Counted from the first letter of the stretch, positions 7,802-18,134 are shown. The stretch is 64,000 nt of DNA from Gordonia mangrovi (GCF_024734075.1 NZ_CP102850.1:4960001-5024000); one strand, 5' to 3'. The notes: generated by a model from the sequence alone, not told the origin. A program made the numbers and translations.

Positions 7802-10399
7802 TCAGGCGTTGTCCCAGACGATCCTCGCCAGGGCGTCGCGATCCGCGACGTCGAGTTTGATGCAGGCACGGTAGATGTGACCTTCGACGGTTCGGATCGA
7901 CACGGTGAGGCGTTCGGCGATCTCGCGGTTGCTGAGCCCCTGCGCAACCAGCGCCGTGATCTCCCGCTCACGCGCGGTCACCGGTAGCGGTCGGGCCGCG
8001 GCGCGGAGGGCCGGGGTGGTCGCTCCGTCACATCGTGCGGCCAGACGCGCGGCGCGCGCGCTGGATTCGGCACACTCACGCCGTCGGCCGGCCCGGTCAT
8101 ACAGCGGGACGGCCTGGGCGGCTGCATCGGCAGCCGACAGCGTCAGGCCGATCCGTTCGAACGGCTCGCTCACCGCGCACAGTGCGGCGGGCTCGGCGTC
8201 GGCGACGGCAGCGGCATGCTGCGCGTAGAGATCGACCACCGGCCCCTGGACGAACCGCCGGATCTCGTCGAGGCGGCCGGCCACGCCGCGGTCACCGAAT
8301 CTCGCCGCGTGATGCAGCGCCTCGGCGCAGACCGCCAACTGCCCGGACGAGGACGCCATATCTGCTGATTCGTAACATAATTCGACAGCGTGTCGTGGGC
8401 TTCCGGCGGACGCCGCGATCCACGCCCGGGACAGGATTCGCTGGGGCTCGTGCAATCGCAGATGCGGCCCGGAATGCTCCTCGGCGTCCTCGATCACCTG
8501 CTGGGCCTTGTCGACCTCGCCGAGTGCCGCATACGCCCGGACCAGGATCAACCGGGCGGGCAGTCGCCATGGCAGCGAGGACTCGGCGTTGAGGGCGGCC
8601 AATGCCTGCTCGATCGCCATCGCGCCCTCCCGGAAGGCGCCGCGGTAGGTCGCCACGAGGCCCACCATGATCTTGGCGATCGCCCAACCGACGAACTGCC
8701 CCGACGAGAAGAACTCGGCGTATTCGGTGGCGCGGCGGTGCGCCTGATCGAGATCGCCGACCGTCGTCAGCGCGAGCACATCCCCGTAGCGGATCATCAC
8801 CTTGATCATGCCGTCGGTGGCCTTCTGCTCCGGCCGGCAGCGTGCCGCGATCGGCTCGAAATCGAACCCTCGGCCGGCCACCGGCATCGCCAGCCCCGCG
8901 GCGAAGGCCGCGAAATCTATGGCCTGGGAGGGCGATTCAGGGTCGTTGAGCACTTTCTCGGCTGCCTCGATGCCGTCGTCGATGCGATTCTCGTGCACCG
9001 CCATCGCTGCACCGGCGGCATCGACGACCAAGCGCAGCGCAGGGTGGTCGACCCGGTCGCGCATCAGGTGCAGCAGCCGCGTGCTCTGCGTGACGTCGCC
9101 CAGCGACCAGAAGAGCCCACTCATCCTGGGCACACCCCACTGCACCAGCTGGAGTTCGTCGAGATCGTCCGGATCGTAGGCCGCCAGCACCCCGTCGGAC
9201 TCGGCGATCCGTCCTTGCCAGAGCAGGGCGCGCGACAACAACTCCGCGGCGGCGACCCCACCACCGCGGTCCTGGGCGGCACGCGCCAGCCGCTCGCCGA
9301 GCGGGAGGTTGGTCAGCGCGACCGCGTCCTTGGCCGCCGAGATCAGCAGCTTGACATCGATGTCCTGGTCGCCGTCGACACAGAGTCTGGCGAGCCGGAT
9401 CCGATCGGCAGCCGACGCGATCGGACGATCACGGAGCACCGCGACGATCCGAGATCGCAGGGTTCGGCCGGCCATGGTGCCGATACGCAGGCGGATCACG
9501 TCACCGTAGACGGGGTGGCTGAAGCGCGCATTCACTGTCTCACCGTCGCGGGTGATCCGGATCAGGCCCTGCACCTCGGCGGCGTCGACCGCCTGTTCAC
9601 CCGCGAGTTCGACAATCGTGTCGAGGTCGAGCGGTTCGTACAGTGCGAGCAGTTTCAAGGCATCGATCACCGCCTCACCTGCACGGTCGAGACGATCGTC
9701 GATCAGTGCCGCGAGGCCCGACGGGACCGCGGTGGGGCCACGGAGTTGCCACACGTCGTTGATCTCCGAGAGCGTGCCGGCCTCCAGAGCGCCTTCGACC
9801 ATGTTGCGCAGGAACAGGGGATTGCCGCCCGACGACTCCCAGATCACGTCGGCGCTGAGGCCCTCCAGGGTTCCACCGAGCACCATCTCGACCAGCTCCG
9901 TGCATTGATCCTTGGTCAGCGGTTCGAGTTCGATCCGCGTGAGGTACCCGTCTTTCCACAGCGTCGTGACGGCATCCGGAACGGTCTCGCCGATGCGTGC
10001 GGTGGCCACGATACGGGCCGAATGCTCGATGGTGATCTGGTGCAGCAGGGTTGCCGAGAGTTGGTCGAGCTGATGAGCGTCGTCGACGCCGATGACGGTG
10101 TCGGCCTCGGCGACCATCGCCTCGCGGGCCGACACCAGTGCGGCGATCGGATCGCGGGAGATACGCGGCGACAGACGGACCCAGGGCGCGAACGCACCCA
10201 GCGGGATCGCCCGGGAGGACTCGGTACAGGCCGCCCAGTGCACCGGCGCGTGCAAGGAGTCGGTCACTGCGCGAGCCGCTGTGGTCTTGCCGACCCCCGG
10301 GGGCCCGACGAGCACGACGCCGCCTCCCTCGTCGGTCAGCGCGGATAGTATCGCCTGATGTTCGGAGGGCCGGCCGAGCAGCTGCCAACCGCCGTCCAT
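7802..10399 (-). CDS. Large LuxR-family ATPase transcriptional regulator (LAL type)
   Basis: An 865-residue regulator, with the start set at ATG 10399 (MDGGWQLLGR). An N-terminal AAA/STAND-type ATPase has Walker A GPPGVGKTT within the first 40 residues and a Walker B-like VIGVDDAHQLDQL. The long middle is helical and TPR-like (repeated Ala/Leu-rich helices). The last about 60 residues form a LuxR-type helix-turn-helix (LTAREREITALVAQGLSNREIAERLTVSIRTVEGHI). These size and domain features match the LAL class (MalT-like). Its target is unknown; the neighbouring alpha-dioxygenase/catalase-related operon on the same strand, 174 bases upstream, is an obvious candidate (inference). Confidence 0.85.
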   Translation of the reverse strand: MDGGWQLLGRPSEHQAILSALTDEGGGVVLVGPPGVGKTTAARAVTDSLHAPVHWAACTESSRAIPLGAFAPWVRLSPRISRDPIAALVSAREAMVAEADTVIGVDDAHQLDQLSATLLHQITIEHSARIVATARIGETVPDAVTTLWKDGYLTRIELEPLTKDQCTELVEMVLGGTLEGLSADVIWESSGGNPLFLRNMVEGALEAGTLSEINDVWQLRGPTAVPSGLAALIDDRLDRAGEAVIDALKLLALYEPLDLDTIVELAGEQAVDAAEVQGLIRITRDGETVNARFSHPVYGDVIRLRIGTMAGRTLRSRIVAVLRDRPIASAADRIRLARLCVDGDQDIDVKLLISAAKDAVALTNLPLGERLARAAQDRGGGVAAAELLSRALLWQGRIAESDGVLAAYDPDDLDELQLVQWGVPRMSGLFWSLGDVTQSTRLLHLMRDRVDHPALRLVVDAAGAAMAVHENRIDDGIEAAEKVLNDPESPSQAIDFAAFAAGLAMPVAGRGFDFEPIAARCRPEQKATDGMIKVMIRYGDVLALTTVGDLDQAHRRATEYAEFFSSGQFVGWAIAKIMVGLVATYRGAFREGAMAIEQALAALNAESSLPWRLPARLILVRAYAALGEVDKAQQVIEDAEEHSGPHLRLHEPQRILSRAWIAASAGSPRHAVELCYESADMASSSGQLAVCAEALHHAARFGDRGVAGRLDEIRRFVQGPVVDLYAQHAAAVADAEPAALCAVSEPFERIGLTLSAADAAAQAVPLYDRAGRRRECAESSARAARLAARCDGATTPALRAAARPLPVTAREREITALVAQGLSNREIAERLTVSIRTVEGHIYRACIKLDVADRDALARIVWDNA

Positions 10400-10573
10400 G
10401 CGTCCTGAGTATAGGTGCCCCACGCCGTTGCGGCGGAGCGAACGAAGCGTGGCGGTGTGCCCATCGGTGCTGTTGGATGGGGTGCGCCGACGGCCGGCGG
10501 GTCGTGTCGGGGTGCTCATCGCTCGATGTTGGTCATGGGGTCACGGTTTCGTGGCCGGTGCGACACCGACCGG

Positions 10574-11692
10574 TCAGGTCGGCAGCTCGGATTCGTCGGC
10601 GGGTTCGAGCATGGGCGCGTGGTTCACCCGGTGCCGGTACTGGCTCGACGCGTCGTACACGCGCCGCTTGAGTCGGTTGATCGAGCCGAGTGGTCGGTGT
10701 GCATCGAGTCCTCGCCACGAGTTGAACGACAACACCTCGTCGCCGAATGCCCGACGCTGCGGGGTGTAGGTCTCCTGCTTCGGGTAGCGGATGATCGCGA
10801 CGGTGCGGTAGGGCGACAGCGCGTCGTCCCATTCCTTCGTGGCGTCCTCGATCGGCATCGCCGCCAGATCCGTGCACAACTGCACCTGCAGCTCATACTC
10901 CGCGGCGTGGCACGCGAAGAAGTCGATCACCGACTCCGCGAACGCGTTGACCTCGCCGTCGGCCGGCATGCGCTCGCCGGCGAGCGCACACACCTCCGGT
11001 GAGCGCGGGACCAGACGCATCTTGACGATGTGGTCACCGTGCCGCAGCGGTGCCGACGAGTGGAAGGTGTCACCCAGGATGTGCGTATTCGGTTCCACGA
11101 ACACCGCGAGGGTGTCGGGCAGCTTCGTGCCGAGGATCGGCAGTACACGGGCGTTCAGTGCGTCGAGTGCCTCACTACCGAACTTGAGCGCGCGGTCCGA
11201 GAGGCGGGCCAAAGCCCAGGCGGTCACCATCCCGGTGCGGCTGTAGGCATGCGCGTCGGCGAACAGGAATTCCCGATGGGTCACCATGATGAAGTCCTGG
11301 GTGTTCGCGGTGTCGTCGGGCAACGCGCGGGGTCCGGTGACCCCGATGACCTTGAGCCCGAGTCCCCGCACACCGCGCAGCTGGTCGCTGCGGATGGCGC
11401 CCGAGGTGCTCGACAATCGGGCGATGACCGGGAAGGTTCCCGGCGCCGCGAACATGCCCTGGGCGAGTTCGGGGGCGAGGCCGTCGAGCACCTCCAACTC
11501 GCCCCGCAGGATCCCGTGGCCCTTGGCGTGCGCGTCACGCAACCCGCGCTTGTTGGTGCGGTAGGCGCGTTCGTTGTTCGAGCGCAACACCCGGACGATC
11601 CTCTCGATGTCGTCGGCCTCGTCGTCGCGCGGGGATTCGATGTTCTCGTGGAAACGCACGTAGGTCCGGCCGCCGGCGACGGTCTCGGTCAT
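10574..11692 (-). CDS. Catalase-related haemoprotein (mini-catalase/allene-oxide-synthase-like)
   Basis: A 372-residue protein, shorter than true catalases (about 480 residues or more), starting at ATG 11692, which overlaps the stop of the dioxygenase gene (ATGA). Catalase-fold landmarks: RDAHAKGHGILRGE carries the expected distal His, NTQDFIMVTHREFLF corresponds to the conserved Asn region, and the C-terminal HRPLGSINRLKRRVYDASSQYRH holds the probable proximal haem-ligand Tyr. Small catalase relatives act on fatty-acid hydroperoxides (allene oxide synthases, hydroperoxide lyases or peroxygenases) rather than on hydrogen peroxide. Translational coupling to an alpha-dioxygenase makes a 2-hydroperoxy fatty acid the likely substrate (inference). 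Confidence 0.75.
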   Translation of the reverse strand: MTETVAGGRTYVRFHENIESPRDDEADDIERIVRVLRSNNERAYRTNKRGLRDAHAKGHGILRGELEVLDGLAPELAQGMFAAPGTFPVIARLSSTSGAIRSDQLRGVRGLGLKVIGVTGPRALPDDTANTQDFIMVTHREFLFADAHAYSRTGMVTAWALARLSDRALKFGSEALDALNARVLPILGTKLPDTLAVFVEPNTHILGDTFHSSAPLRHGDHIVKMRLVPRSPEVCALAGERMPADGEVNAFAESVIDFFACHAAEYELQVQLCTDLAAMPIEDATKEWDDALSPYRTVAIIRYPKQETYTPQRRAFGDEVLSFNSWRGLDAHRPLGSINRLKRRVYDASSQYRHRVNHAPMLEPADESELPT

Positions 11693-13548
11693 GGGTATGG
11701 GTCCTCTCTCGATGCTGGGGCGGGTGTCCAGGGGGCGAACGGATTGGCGACCCCGCGCAGCGCGGGCGTCAGGGTGGGGTGATGGCGCAGCAGCACCGAT
11801 CGCATCGATGTGTGACGCACCCACGCCATGCCGACCTCGGTGTACACCTCGGGGCGGAAGTCGGCGGTGAAGAAGCGATCGCAGGACAGTCGCCGCGACG
11901 CCATCAGGATGAAGATCCGGAACGCGGTGTCGCTGAAGCCGAAACCCGGCGGCTTGGGTTCGGCGTAGAGCCCGACCATCAGGTCCAGTCGCTCGATGTC
12001 CCCGTAGACCTCCGCGAGTTCGGCGGCCGTCTCGTCGTCACCGGTGAGATCGCGGAATGTGGTCACCGGCGCGAGTCGCAGCGCGCGCCGGAACTCGTTG
12101 TAGCGCGGTACGCCGCGTTCGCGGACCCGCATGATGTCCACGGTCGCCAGATCGATCGGGGTTCCGTCGGGACGCGCCAGGTTCTGCATGGCGGCGGGGA
12201 AGTTGTGCAGCGACAATGCCCCCGGGTGGGCACGACCGAACGAGTAGAGGAGGTCGGCGGCGCTCTGCGCGGCGAGATGCCGCCGGACGTCGGTGGCGAG
12301 CAGATCCGCCATCGGATGCTCGGCCACGACGTGGTCATCGTCGCCGCTGCGGAACTCGACGGTGTCGGGCAGGAGCGGATGCATGCGATAGACGGCCACG
12401 AACTCCTCGGTGAGGGCGAACGGGACCCCGCCGTCATGGGTCGGGGAGCCGGGGATGCCGGAGAGGATGTCGTTGTCGGTGAAGCGGCCGAGACGTCCGG
12501 ACAGGCGCTCCCCGAGCAGTCCGAACCAGTTGCCGCGCATCGCGGCGACGGTGGTCGGATGGGCGATGATCGCCGGTGTCCAGTCGACGGTGTGGATCTT
12601 GGCCATCGACGCCGCGTTCACGAGTCGGGCCGTGTCGTAGAGTGCCTGGTCGGTCATGGCCGGATAGGCCGAGGCCAGCCGGTCGGCGATCGCGTTGTGT
12701 TCACGCAGGAACAGCGAGTGCAGCAGGGCCAGACCCACCCAGAAATTGGCCGCCTGACCGTTGGGGTCGAGCAATTCCTCGGTCTCGATCGGCGGCAACC
12801 CGACATCGTCGAGGCCGATCCGGCCACCCTCGTGAGTGCGGATCCGGTCCGCGTATTCGGCCGTCTCGCCATACATCTGAGATCCGTCCCACCAGTGCGA
12901 CACCGTCGAGGCATACACGGGCGGTGCATCCGCGGACCCGGTGGCATCGGCCGCGGTGCGCGGGAACCTCATCGGATCCTCCGGCCAATCGTCGCCGTCG
13001 GGCAGCCCGATGCGCCACGGATCCGTCGGCTCGGGCGCATGGTTGAACCAGTCGTGCACCTCGAACTGGATCCACGCGGCCGCAAGGAGGTTGAGTGTGG
13101 TGGCCGGCCGGAACTCGCGGCGGGTCAACAGGCGGCGGCTGACCAGTCGGGGATTGGGTTCGCAGATGCTGTCATCGTCCTCCGGTGCGGTCAGCTCGAC
13201 GGGCACGTTGCGGCCGAAGCGACTGCCGGCAGAGCCCGCGCGCGGTTCACGCAGATCGTTGTAGGTTCCGTCGACGGCGCGCACCCGATGCTCGTCTGCC
13301 ACACCCGGCGGCAACACGGTGCCCGGCCGGCCGGTGTCGACGAGATTGTGTGCGCGCAGCTGGCTGCGCAGTCCCACCAGCACAGCGAGCCCGGCCGGTG
13401 ACCACAAGCGGGACCACCCGACCAGGCCATCGATGCGCTCGGCGGTGTGCGCGAGGACCCGGACGGCCCGGGGACGCCGGTCGGGGGACGGCTGCGCACG
13501 ACGAGCGGGTCGCACTGGTTTCCGTACCGATCGCATCATCCCGACCAT
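11689..13548 (-). CDS. Fatty-acid alpha-dioxygenase-like haem peroxidase
   Basis: A 619-residue animal-type haem peroxidase. ATG 13548 is preceded by CCGGAGGTGGTC, a strong ribosome-binding site. The segment LLAAAWIQFEVHDWFNH gives the distal His at about residue 165. LREHNAIADRL, ARLVNAASMAKIHTVDWTPAI and MRGNWFG follow the plant/bacterial alpha-dioxygenase pattern. FVAVYRMHPLLPD supplies the catalytic Tyr (about 387) and proximal haem His (about 390), spaced as Tyr386 and His389 in plant alpha-dioxygenase. These enzymes add O2 at C2 of fatty acids to make 2(R)-hydroperoxides, which decay to Cn-1 aldehydes and CO2. All catalytic residues appear present. It is first in a two-gene operon with the catalase-related protein. 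Confidence 0.82.
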   Translation of the reverse strand: MVGMMRSVRKPVRPARRAQPSPDRRPRAVRVLAHTAERIDGLVGWSRLWSPAGLAVLVGLRSQLRAHNLVDTGRPGTVLPPGVADEHRVRAVDGTYNDLREPRAGSAGSRFGRNVPVELTAPEDDDSICEPNPRLVSRRLLTRREFRPATTLNLLAAAWIQFEVHDWFNHAPEPTDPWRIGLPDGDDWPEDPMRFPRTAADATGSADAPPVYASTVSHWWDGSQMYGETAEYADRIRTHEGGRIGLDDVGLPPIETEELLDPNGQAANFWVGLALLHSLFLREHNAIADRLASAYPAMTDQALYDTARLVNAASMAKIHTVDWTPAIIAHPTTVAAMRGNWFGLLGERLSGRLGRFTDNDILSGIPGSPTHDGGVPFALTEEFVAVYRMHPLLPDTVEFRSGDDDHVVAEHPMADLLATDVRRHLAAQSAADLLYSFGRAHPGALSLHNFPAAMQNLARPDGTPIDLATVDIMRVRERGVPRYNEFRRALRLAPVTTFRDLTGDDETAAELAEVYGDIERLDLMVGLYAEPKPPGFGFSDTAFRIFILMASRRLSCDRFFTADFRPEVYTEVGMAWVRHTSMRSVLLRHHPTLTPALRGVANPFAPWTPAPASREDPYP

Positions 13549-13758
13549 GACCACCTCCGGCTCGTCGGGTACGAGTATGCGGGTTGCGTCCACCGAACGG
13601 CATGAGTAATCGACTACTCGATCTACTCGGATCCGCCCCGCAGGTCGGTGCCGTACTGAGGTAGCGGCGTACTCGTGTCATGGCCGACGCCGCCGACGAC
13701 GATGAAGACGGTGGTGGCGGGGTCTGCGACCACCTCCTGCTACGAGAAAGGTGCCCTG

Positions 13759-14505
13759 GTGATCGCACCCGTCGAGATCAAGGTCAACATCGCGACGTCG
13801 GTGACCGATGCGCTCGCGGCGCTGGGCTGCGCCGGCACCCCACCGGTTCGCCGTGACATGTGGTTCGCCGAGGCCCGCGCACGGGGCGATCACGATCGGC
13901 TACCGCTGCTGGCCGGACACCTCACGATTCGACTGCGCAGCGGAGATCGCGACGACGTCACCGTCGCCGTGCGGCCGTGTGACACCGACCTCCTGGTCGG
14001 ACGATGGCGTGCGCCGTTCGACGAGCCCGACTTCTCGTACCGTCTCGAATGGAACTGGTGCGGTGAGCGCCGCGAGGTCGCGTCCTGCGCCATCAGCCGT
14101 CGACCACCGGGGTCGGTCGCGGCATCGGTCGTCGCCGGCGAGGATCCGGCGCACATCCTCGACGCGGCACAGCGGCAGTTCGTCGTCACCTGCACGCCGG
14201 GCGGTGTGCCCATCGACCATCTGATGACGCTGGGGCCGGTGGCCTGCCAGACGTGGCCCGAGATCGACCTCGACGGCTGCCCGGTGCATGTCGAGCGATG
14301 GTCGGTGGGCGCGGTCGACGTCCTCGACCTCGCCGCCCACATCCAGCCGCGGTCCGGCGAATCCCAGACACAGTTCGACGCACGCTGCGCGGCCGGTCAC
14401 CGGGCGTTGTGCACGGCGGTGGCCGACCGGGGGCTGTCGATCGCGGCCACGGACGGGCCCACCACCACCCACCGCGTGATGTCGGCGCTGGCGTACGCCC
14501 CGTGA
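13759..14505 (+). CDS. Hypothetical protein, possibly CYTH-like
   Basis: A 248-residue protein. GTG 13759 is chosen over an earlier start at 13675 because GAGAAAGG (13744-13751) sits seven bases before it. No signal peptide or membrane segment is seen. The pattern of an N-terminal EIKVNI strand, LTIRLRSGDRDDVTVAVRP, FSYRLEWNW and a late HVERWSVGAVDVLDLAAHI strand is reminiscent of the CYTH tunnel fold. The classical ExExK signature is incomplete, so this is only a weak suggestion. The gene is divergent from the alpha-dioxygenase gene and is closed by a strong hairpin. No function can be assigned. Confidence 0.6.
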   Translation: MIAPVEIKVNIATSVTDALAALGCAGTPPVRRDMWFAEARARGDHDRLPLLAGHLTIRLRSGDRDDVTVAVRPCDTDLLVGRWRAPFDEPDFSYRLEWNWCGERREVASCAISRRPPGSVAASVVAGEDPAHILDAAQRQFVVTCTPGGVPIDHLMTLGPVACQTWPEIDLDGCPVHVERWSVGAVDVLDLAAHIQPRSGESQTQFDARCAAGHRALCTAVADRGLSIAATDGPTTTHRVMSALAYAP

Positions 14506-14511
14506 CCCACG

Positions 14512-14547
14512 ACGGGTGGTGCGGCACCCTTGTGCCGCACCACCCGT
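14512..14547. terminator. Perfect 16-bp hairpin, bidirectional terminator
   Basis: Arms ACGGGTGGTGCGGCAC (14512-14527) and GTGCCGCACCACCCGT (14532-14547) are exact complements with a four-base loop CCTT. The hairpin lies between the end of the plus-strand hypothetical gene (14505) and the end of the minus-strand catalase gene (14627), so it can serve both. Confidence 0.85.
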
Positions 14548-14626
14548 TCGTCCAGCACTGGCATCGCGCAGGGCCGGGGTCGTCAGAGCACGCTCCACGA
14601 CGACGCTCGGCTCAGCGCAGCCGACC

Positions 14627-16150
14627 TCAGACCTTGGCCTGCATCGAGCTGCGGGCGGGGTTGCCCTGATCGTCGACCTTCGGGTCCGGCTCATCCTTCT
14701 TTTCGGTCACCCCGGACTTGATGCGCGCACCGATGTCGGGATCGATCCGCGTCCAGTACTCGAACGCACGCGCCAGGACAGGCTCGGACACCCCGTTGAG
14801 CAGATGACCGACGACGTTGTCCACCAGACGTTCCCGCGCCTCGTCGTCTAGCACCTCGCGGACCATCGTGCCGGCCTGACCCCAGTCGTCGTCCTGCGGA
14901 TGGTCGACGTAGGCGCTGCGCACGATGTCGCCGTCGGCGGCCCACTGCGGTTCGCCCTGGCCCGCGTAGCTCGCCGCGGGCCCGCCCTTCGAGTTCGGCG
15001 CGTACACCGGATCGGTCACCGGGGTGATCCGCATGTGCCCGTCCTTGGTGTAGCTGTGCACCTCGTTGCGCGGACGGTTGACCGGGATCTCCTTGTAGTT
15101 GCCGCCCAGGCGTGCGCGATGTGCGTCGGCGTAGGAGAAGACCCGGCCCAGCAGCATGCGGTCGGGGCTGAAACCGATTCCGGGCACCACATTGTTCGGT
15201 TCGAAGGCGACCTGCTCGATCTGCGCGTGGTTGTCGGTGGGGTTGGTGTGCAAGGTCATCTTGCCCACCTCATGCAGCGGATAGTCGCCGTGCGGCCACA
15301 CCTTCGTCAGGTCGAACGGGTTGAAGCGATAGCTGGTGGCGTCCTCATACGGCATCAGCTGTACCTTGAGTGTCCAACTCGGATGGTCGCCGGCGGCGAT
15401 CGACTCGAACAGGTCCCGGGTGTGGAAGTCGGTGTCGGCCGCGGCCATCTGATCGCCCTCGTGCTGCGTGAAGAACTCCACACCCTGATCGGTGATGAAG
15501 TGGTACTTCACCCAGGTCTTGACACCCTCGGCGTTCACCCACAGATAGGTGTGCGACGAGTAGCCGTTCATATGCCGCCACGTCTTGGGGATGCCACGGT
15601 CACCCATCAGCCAGGTGACCTGATGGGCCGACTCCGGCGACAACGTCCAGAAATCCCACTGCATGTCATGATCGCGCAGGTTGTTGTCGGCGCGTCGCTT
15701 CTGTGAGCGGATGAAGTGCTGGAACTTCATCGGGTCCTTGACGAAGAAGATCGGCGTGTTGTTGCCGACCATGTCGTAGATGCCTTCGTCGGTGTAGAAC
15801 TTCAGCGCGAACCCGCGCGGATCACGCCAGGTGTCGGGGCTGCCCCGTTCGCCGGCGACGGTGGAGAACCGGGCCACCATCTCGGTCTTGACGCCGGGCT
15901 GGAACAACCCGGCGCAGGTGTACTGCGACACGTCGGCGGTGGTCTCGAATGTGCCGAACGCCCCGCTGCCCTTGGCATGCGGCTGCCGTTCCGGAATGCG
16001 CTCTCGGTTGAACTGCGCCATCTGCTCGATCAGATAGTGATCGTGCAGCACTATGGGGCCACCGGCGCCGACGGTGAGCGAATGTTCGTCGCTGCCGGCG
16101 GGCGCCCCGGAATCGCGTGTCGTGTAGATCGATGTGTTGTCGTCGGACAT
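14627..16150 (-). CDS. Haem catalase
   Basis: A 507-residue small-subunit-type catalase starting at ATG 16150 (MSDDNTS) behind CGGAGG. The distal His lies in [16 protein letters not shown] (His58), the conserved Asn in [13 protein letters not shown], and the proximal haem Tyr in [14 protein letters not shown]. It disproportionates hydrogen peroxide in the cytoplasm. The length and the absence of a C-terminal flavodoxin-like domain place it with small-subunit catalases. The leader contains a 10-base AT-rich palindrome (16298-16307), but no oxidative-stress regulator gene is adjacent. It ends at a bidirectional terminator. Confidence 0.95.
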   Translation of the reverse strand: MSDDNTSIYTTRDSGAPAGSDEHSLTVGAGGPIVLHDHYLIEQMAQFNRERIPERQPHAKGSGAFGTFETTADVSQYTCAGLFQPGVKTEMVARFSTVAGERGSPDTWRDPRGFALKFYTDEGIYDMVGNNTPIFFVKDPMKFQHFIRSQKRRADNNLRDHDMQWDFWTLSPESAHQVTWLMGDRGIPKTWRHMNGYSSHTYLWVNAEGVKTWVKYHFITDQGVEFFTQHEGDQMAAADTDFHTRDLFESIAAGDHPSWTLKVQLMPYEDATSYRFNPFDLTKVWPHGDYPLHEVGKMTLHTNPTDNHAQIEQVAFEPNNVVPGIGFSPDRMLLGRVFSYADAHRARLGGNYKEIPVNRPRNEVHSYTKDGHMRITPVTDPVYAPNSKGGPAASYAGQGEPQWAADGDIVRSAYVDHPQDDDWGQAGTMVREVLDDEARERLVDNVVGHLLNGVSEPVLARAFEYWTRIDPDIGARIKSGVTEKKDEPDPKVDDQGNPARSSMQAKV

Positions 16151-16297
16151 ATCGCCTCCGAAAAGGTCTGATCCGTCAATGGGCTGCCAGGGACCCGAGC
16201 TGTTTGAGGTCCTTGTCGCGATGTTACTCCGGCCGATCCCACGCGGCCGCGAGTCGGCGAGACCAGCGACGGACTGCGGATGAATGACATTGCCATG

Positions 16298-16307
16298 AAA
16301 CATGTTT
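16298..16307. promoter_or_regulatory. Short palindrome AAACATGTTT in the catalase upstream region
   Basis: A perfect ten-base palindrome lies 148 bases upstream of the catalase start and just before the end of the LLM gene. It could be a regulator site, but it is short enough to occur by chance. The rest of 16151-16323 shows no gene. Confidence 0.25.
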
Positions 16308-16323
16308 GGAGGCTGTTGTGTGA

Positions 16324-17316
16324 TCAACCTCCCGATGCCGCGGAACGCAGCCTGTCCAGCAACGGTTTTGCCGTCGCGTCGAGAAACTCGTGCTGCGATC
16401 CGCCGCCGATCTGCACCAGGGCGACGTCGGTGAATCCCGCCTCCCAGTAGGGCCGTACCGCATCCACGATCGCGTCGAGGTCGGGGCCGCACGGGATCGA
16501 TTCGGCCACATCCTCCGGGCGCACGTACTGTGTCGCGGCGGCGAATCCGGCGGTGGTACGGAGGTCGGCGTTCACATCCCACCCGCCGCTGAACCAGCGG
16601 AACTGATCGTGCGCCCGGGCGACGGCTGCGTCGCGGTCGCGGTCCCAGCAGATCGGTATCTGGGCGATCGCGCGTCCGCCGACCCCGATCGTCGACGTAT
16701 CCGCGTGGCCGTTCCAGTGGTCGACGAGATCACGATTGGGTTCGACCGCGATCATGTGCTCGGCGTGCGGCCCGAATCGTTCGATGCCCTGCGTTCCGGA
16801 CACCGCGACCCCGATGGGCACGGTGTCGGGTAGATCCCAGATGCGTGCGGCGTCCACCTGGAAATACTCGCCACGGAAATCGACCAGGTCACCGGTGTGC
16901 AGAGCCCGGATGATCTCGATCGCCTCGGCGAGCATCGCCTGTCGGTCGGCGACCGCCGGCCAGCCCTCGCCGACGACGTGCTCGTTGAGGTTCTCGCCTG
17001 CGCCCAGTCCGAGGGTGAACCGCCCGTCCGCCAACAGCTGCATGGTGGCGGCCTTCTGCGCGATGATGGCGGGGTGGTAACGGATGGTCGGGCACGTCAC
17101 GTAGGTCATCAGATCGACGCGTTCGGTGGCATGCGCAACCGCTCCGAGCACACTCCACGCATACGGCGCGTGGCCCTGCGCCGACAGCCACGGGAAGTAG
17201 TGGTCGCTGGACACCTCGAAGTCGAAGCCGACTTCCTCGGCGCCGACCGCATACCGGACGAGTTCCTTCGGACCGGCCTGCTCGGTCATCAGGGTGTAGC
17301 CGAAGCGCGTGGGCAT
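16324..17316 (-). CDS. LLM-class F420-dependent oxidoreductase 2 (F420-G6PD-like subgroup)
   Basis: A 330-residue protein from ATG 17316 ([13 protein letters not shown]), with AAAGGAG eight bases upstream. It resembles the F420-dependent glucose-6-phosphate-dehydrogenase-like subgroup: [77 protein letters not shown] and [21 protein letters not shown]. The substrate is not necessarily glucose 6-phosphate; the subgroup is broad. The gene is divergent from a HAD hydrolase, with 97 bases between the two starts. Confidence 0.85.
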   Translation of the reverse strand: MPTRFGYTLMTEQAGPKELVRYAVGAEEVGFDFEVSSDHYFPWLSAQGHAPYAWSVLGAVAHATERVDLMTYVTCPTIRYHPAIIAQKAATMQLLADGRFTLGLGAGENLNEHVVGEGWPAVADRQAMLAEAIEIIRALHTGDLVDFRGEYFQVDAARIWDLPDTVPIGVAVSGTQGIERFGPHAEHMIAVEPNRDLVDHWNGHADTSTIGVGGRAIAQIPICWDRDRDAAVARAHDQFRWFSGGWDVNADLRTTAGFAAATQYVRPEDVAESIPCGPDLDAIVDAVRPYWEAGFTDVALVQIGGGSQHEFLDATAKPLLDRLRSAASGG

Positions 17317-17413
17317 GGAGTGAACTCCTTTGCTGGGCATCGGGTGGGATTGCCATCGCCGCGGACGGGGTACCACTTGCCGCCGGCAGCCAAACTCTCG
17401 AAGGGAGACCACG

Positions 17414-18115
17414 GTGAACCAATCCGTCGCCCACGGGCCAGATGACCGCGATGACACCGCAGGTGTCGGGGCTGTCGACACGGTGCTGCTCGACGTCGAC
17501 GGCACGCTCATCGATTCGACGTACTTTCATGCTCTGGCCTGGATGCGTGCGTTTGCGACCCACGACCTGACCCCGGACTGGTGGCGGGTGCACCGCACCG
17601 TCGGCATGGGCGGTGACCTGCTGGTCGGCGAGGTGTGCGGCGACGAGGTGGAACACGAGCTCGGCGACGACCTGCGGGCCGCATGGTCCGATTGTTACCG
17701 CCGGCTGCTGGGCGAGGTGCGGGCCTTCGACGGGGCGGTCGAACTCATCGAGGATCTGCGGTCCGCCGGGCTCGGCGTGGCGCTGGCCTCCTCGGGTGCT
17801 GCCGAGTTCACCGACGCGGCCCTGCAGATCCTGGGACTCTCGGCGGACACGTTCGTGGCGGTGACCTCAGCCGAAGACGTGGACCACGCCAAGCCCGAGC
17901 CGGACATCCTCGACACCGCGCTGGCCCGGGCCGGCGGCGAGCGGGCGGTGGTGATCGGCGACACCGTGTGGGATGTGGAGTCCGCGAAGCGGCTCGGGGT
18001 GCCATGCCTGGCGGTCCGCAGCGGCGGCTTCGGTGAGGCCGAACTCATCGATGCGGGAGCGGTTCGCGTCGTCGACGACGTCGGCGCGCTGGCCCGGGAG
18101 GGTTGGCGGCCGTGA
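17414..18115 (+). CDS. HAD-superfamily hydrolase (phosphoglycolate-phosphatase-like)
   Basis: A 233-residue protein; GTG 17414 has AAGGGAG six bases upstream. HAD motif I is VLLDVDGTLIDST, motif II LASSGAAEF, motif III lies around the Lys of DHAKPEPD, and motif IV is VVIGDTVWDVESAKR. A cap domain lies between motifs I and II, as in subclass IA phosphatases and beta-phosphoglucomutases. The enzyme would dephosphorylate a small metabolite in the cytoplasm; the substrate is unknown. It converges on the acyl-CoA carboxylase gene with only about 20 bases between the stops. Confidence 0.88.
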   Translation: MNQSVAHGPDDRDDTAGVGAVDTVLLDVDGTLIDSTYFHALAWMRAFATHDLTPDWWRVHRTVGMGGDLLVGEVCGDEVEHELGDDLRAAWSDCYRRLLGEVRAFDGAVELIEDLRSAGLGVALASSGAAEFTDAALQILGLSADTFVAVTSAEDVDHAKPEPDILDTALARAGGERAVVIGDTVWDVESAKRLGVPCLAVRSGGFGEAELIDAGAVRVVDDVGALAREGWRP

Positions 18116-18134
18116 GCCCGACGTGCCGCCGGCT

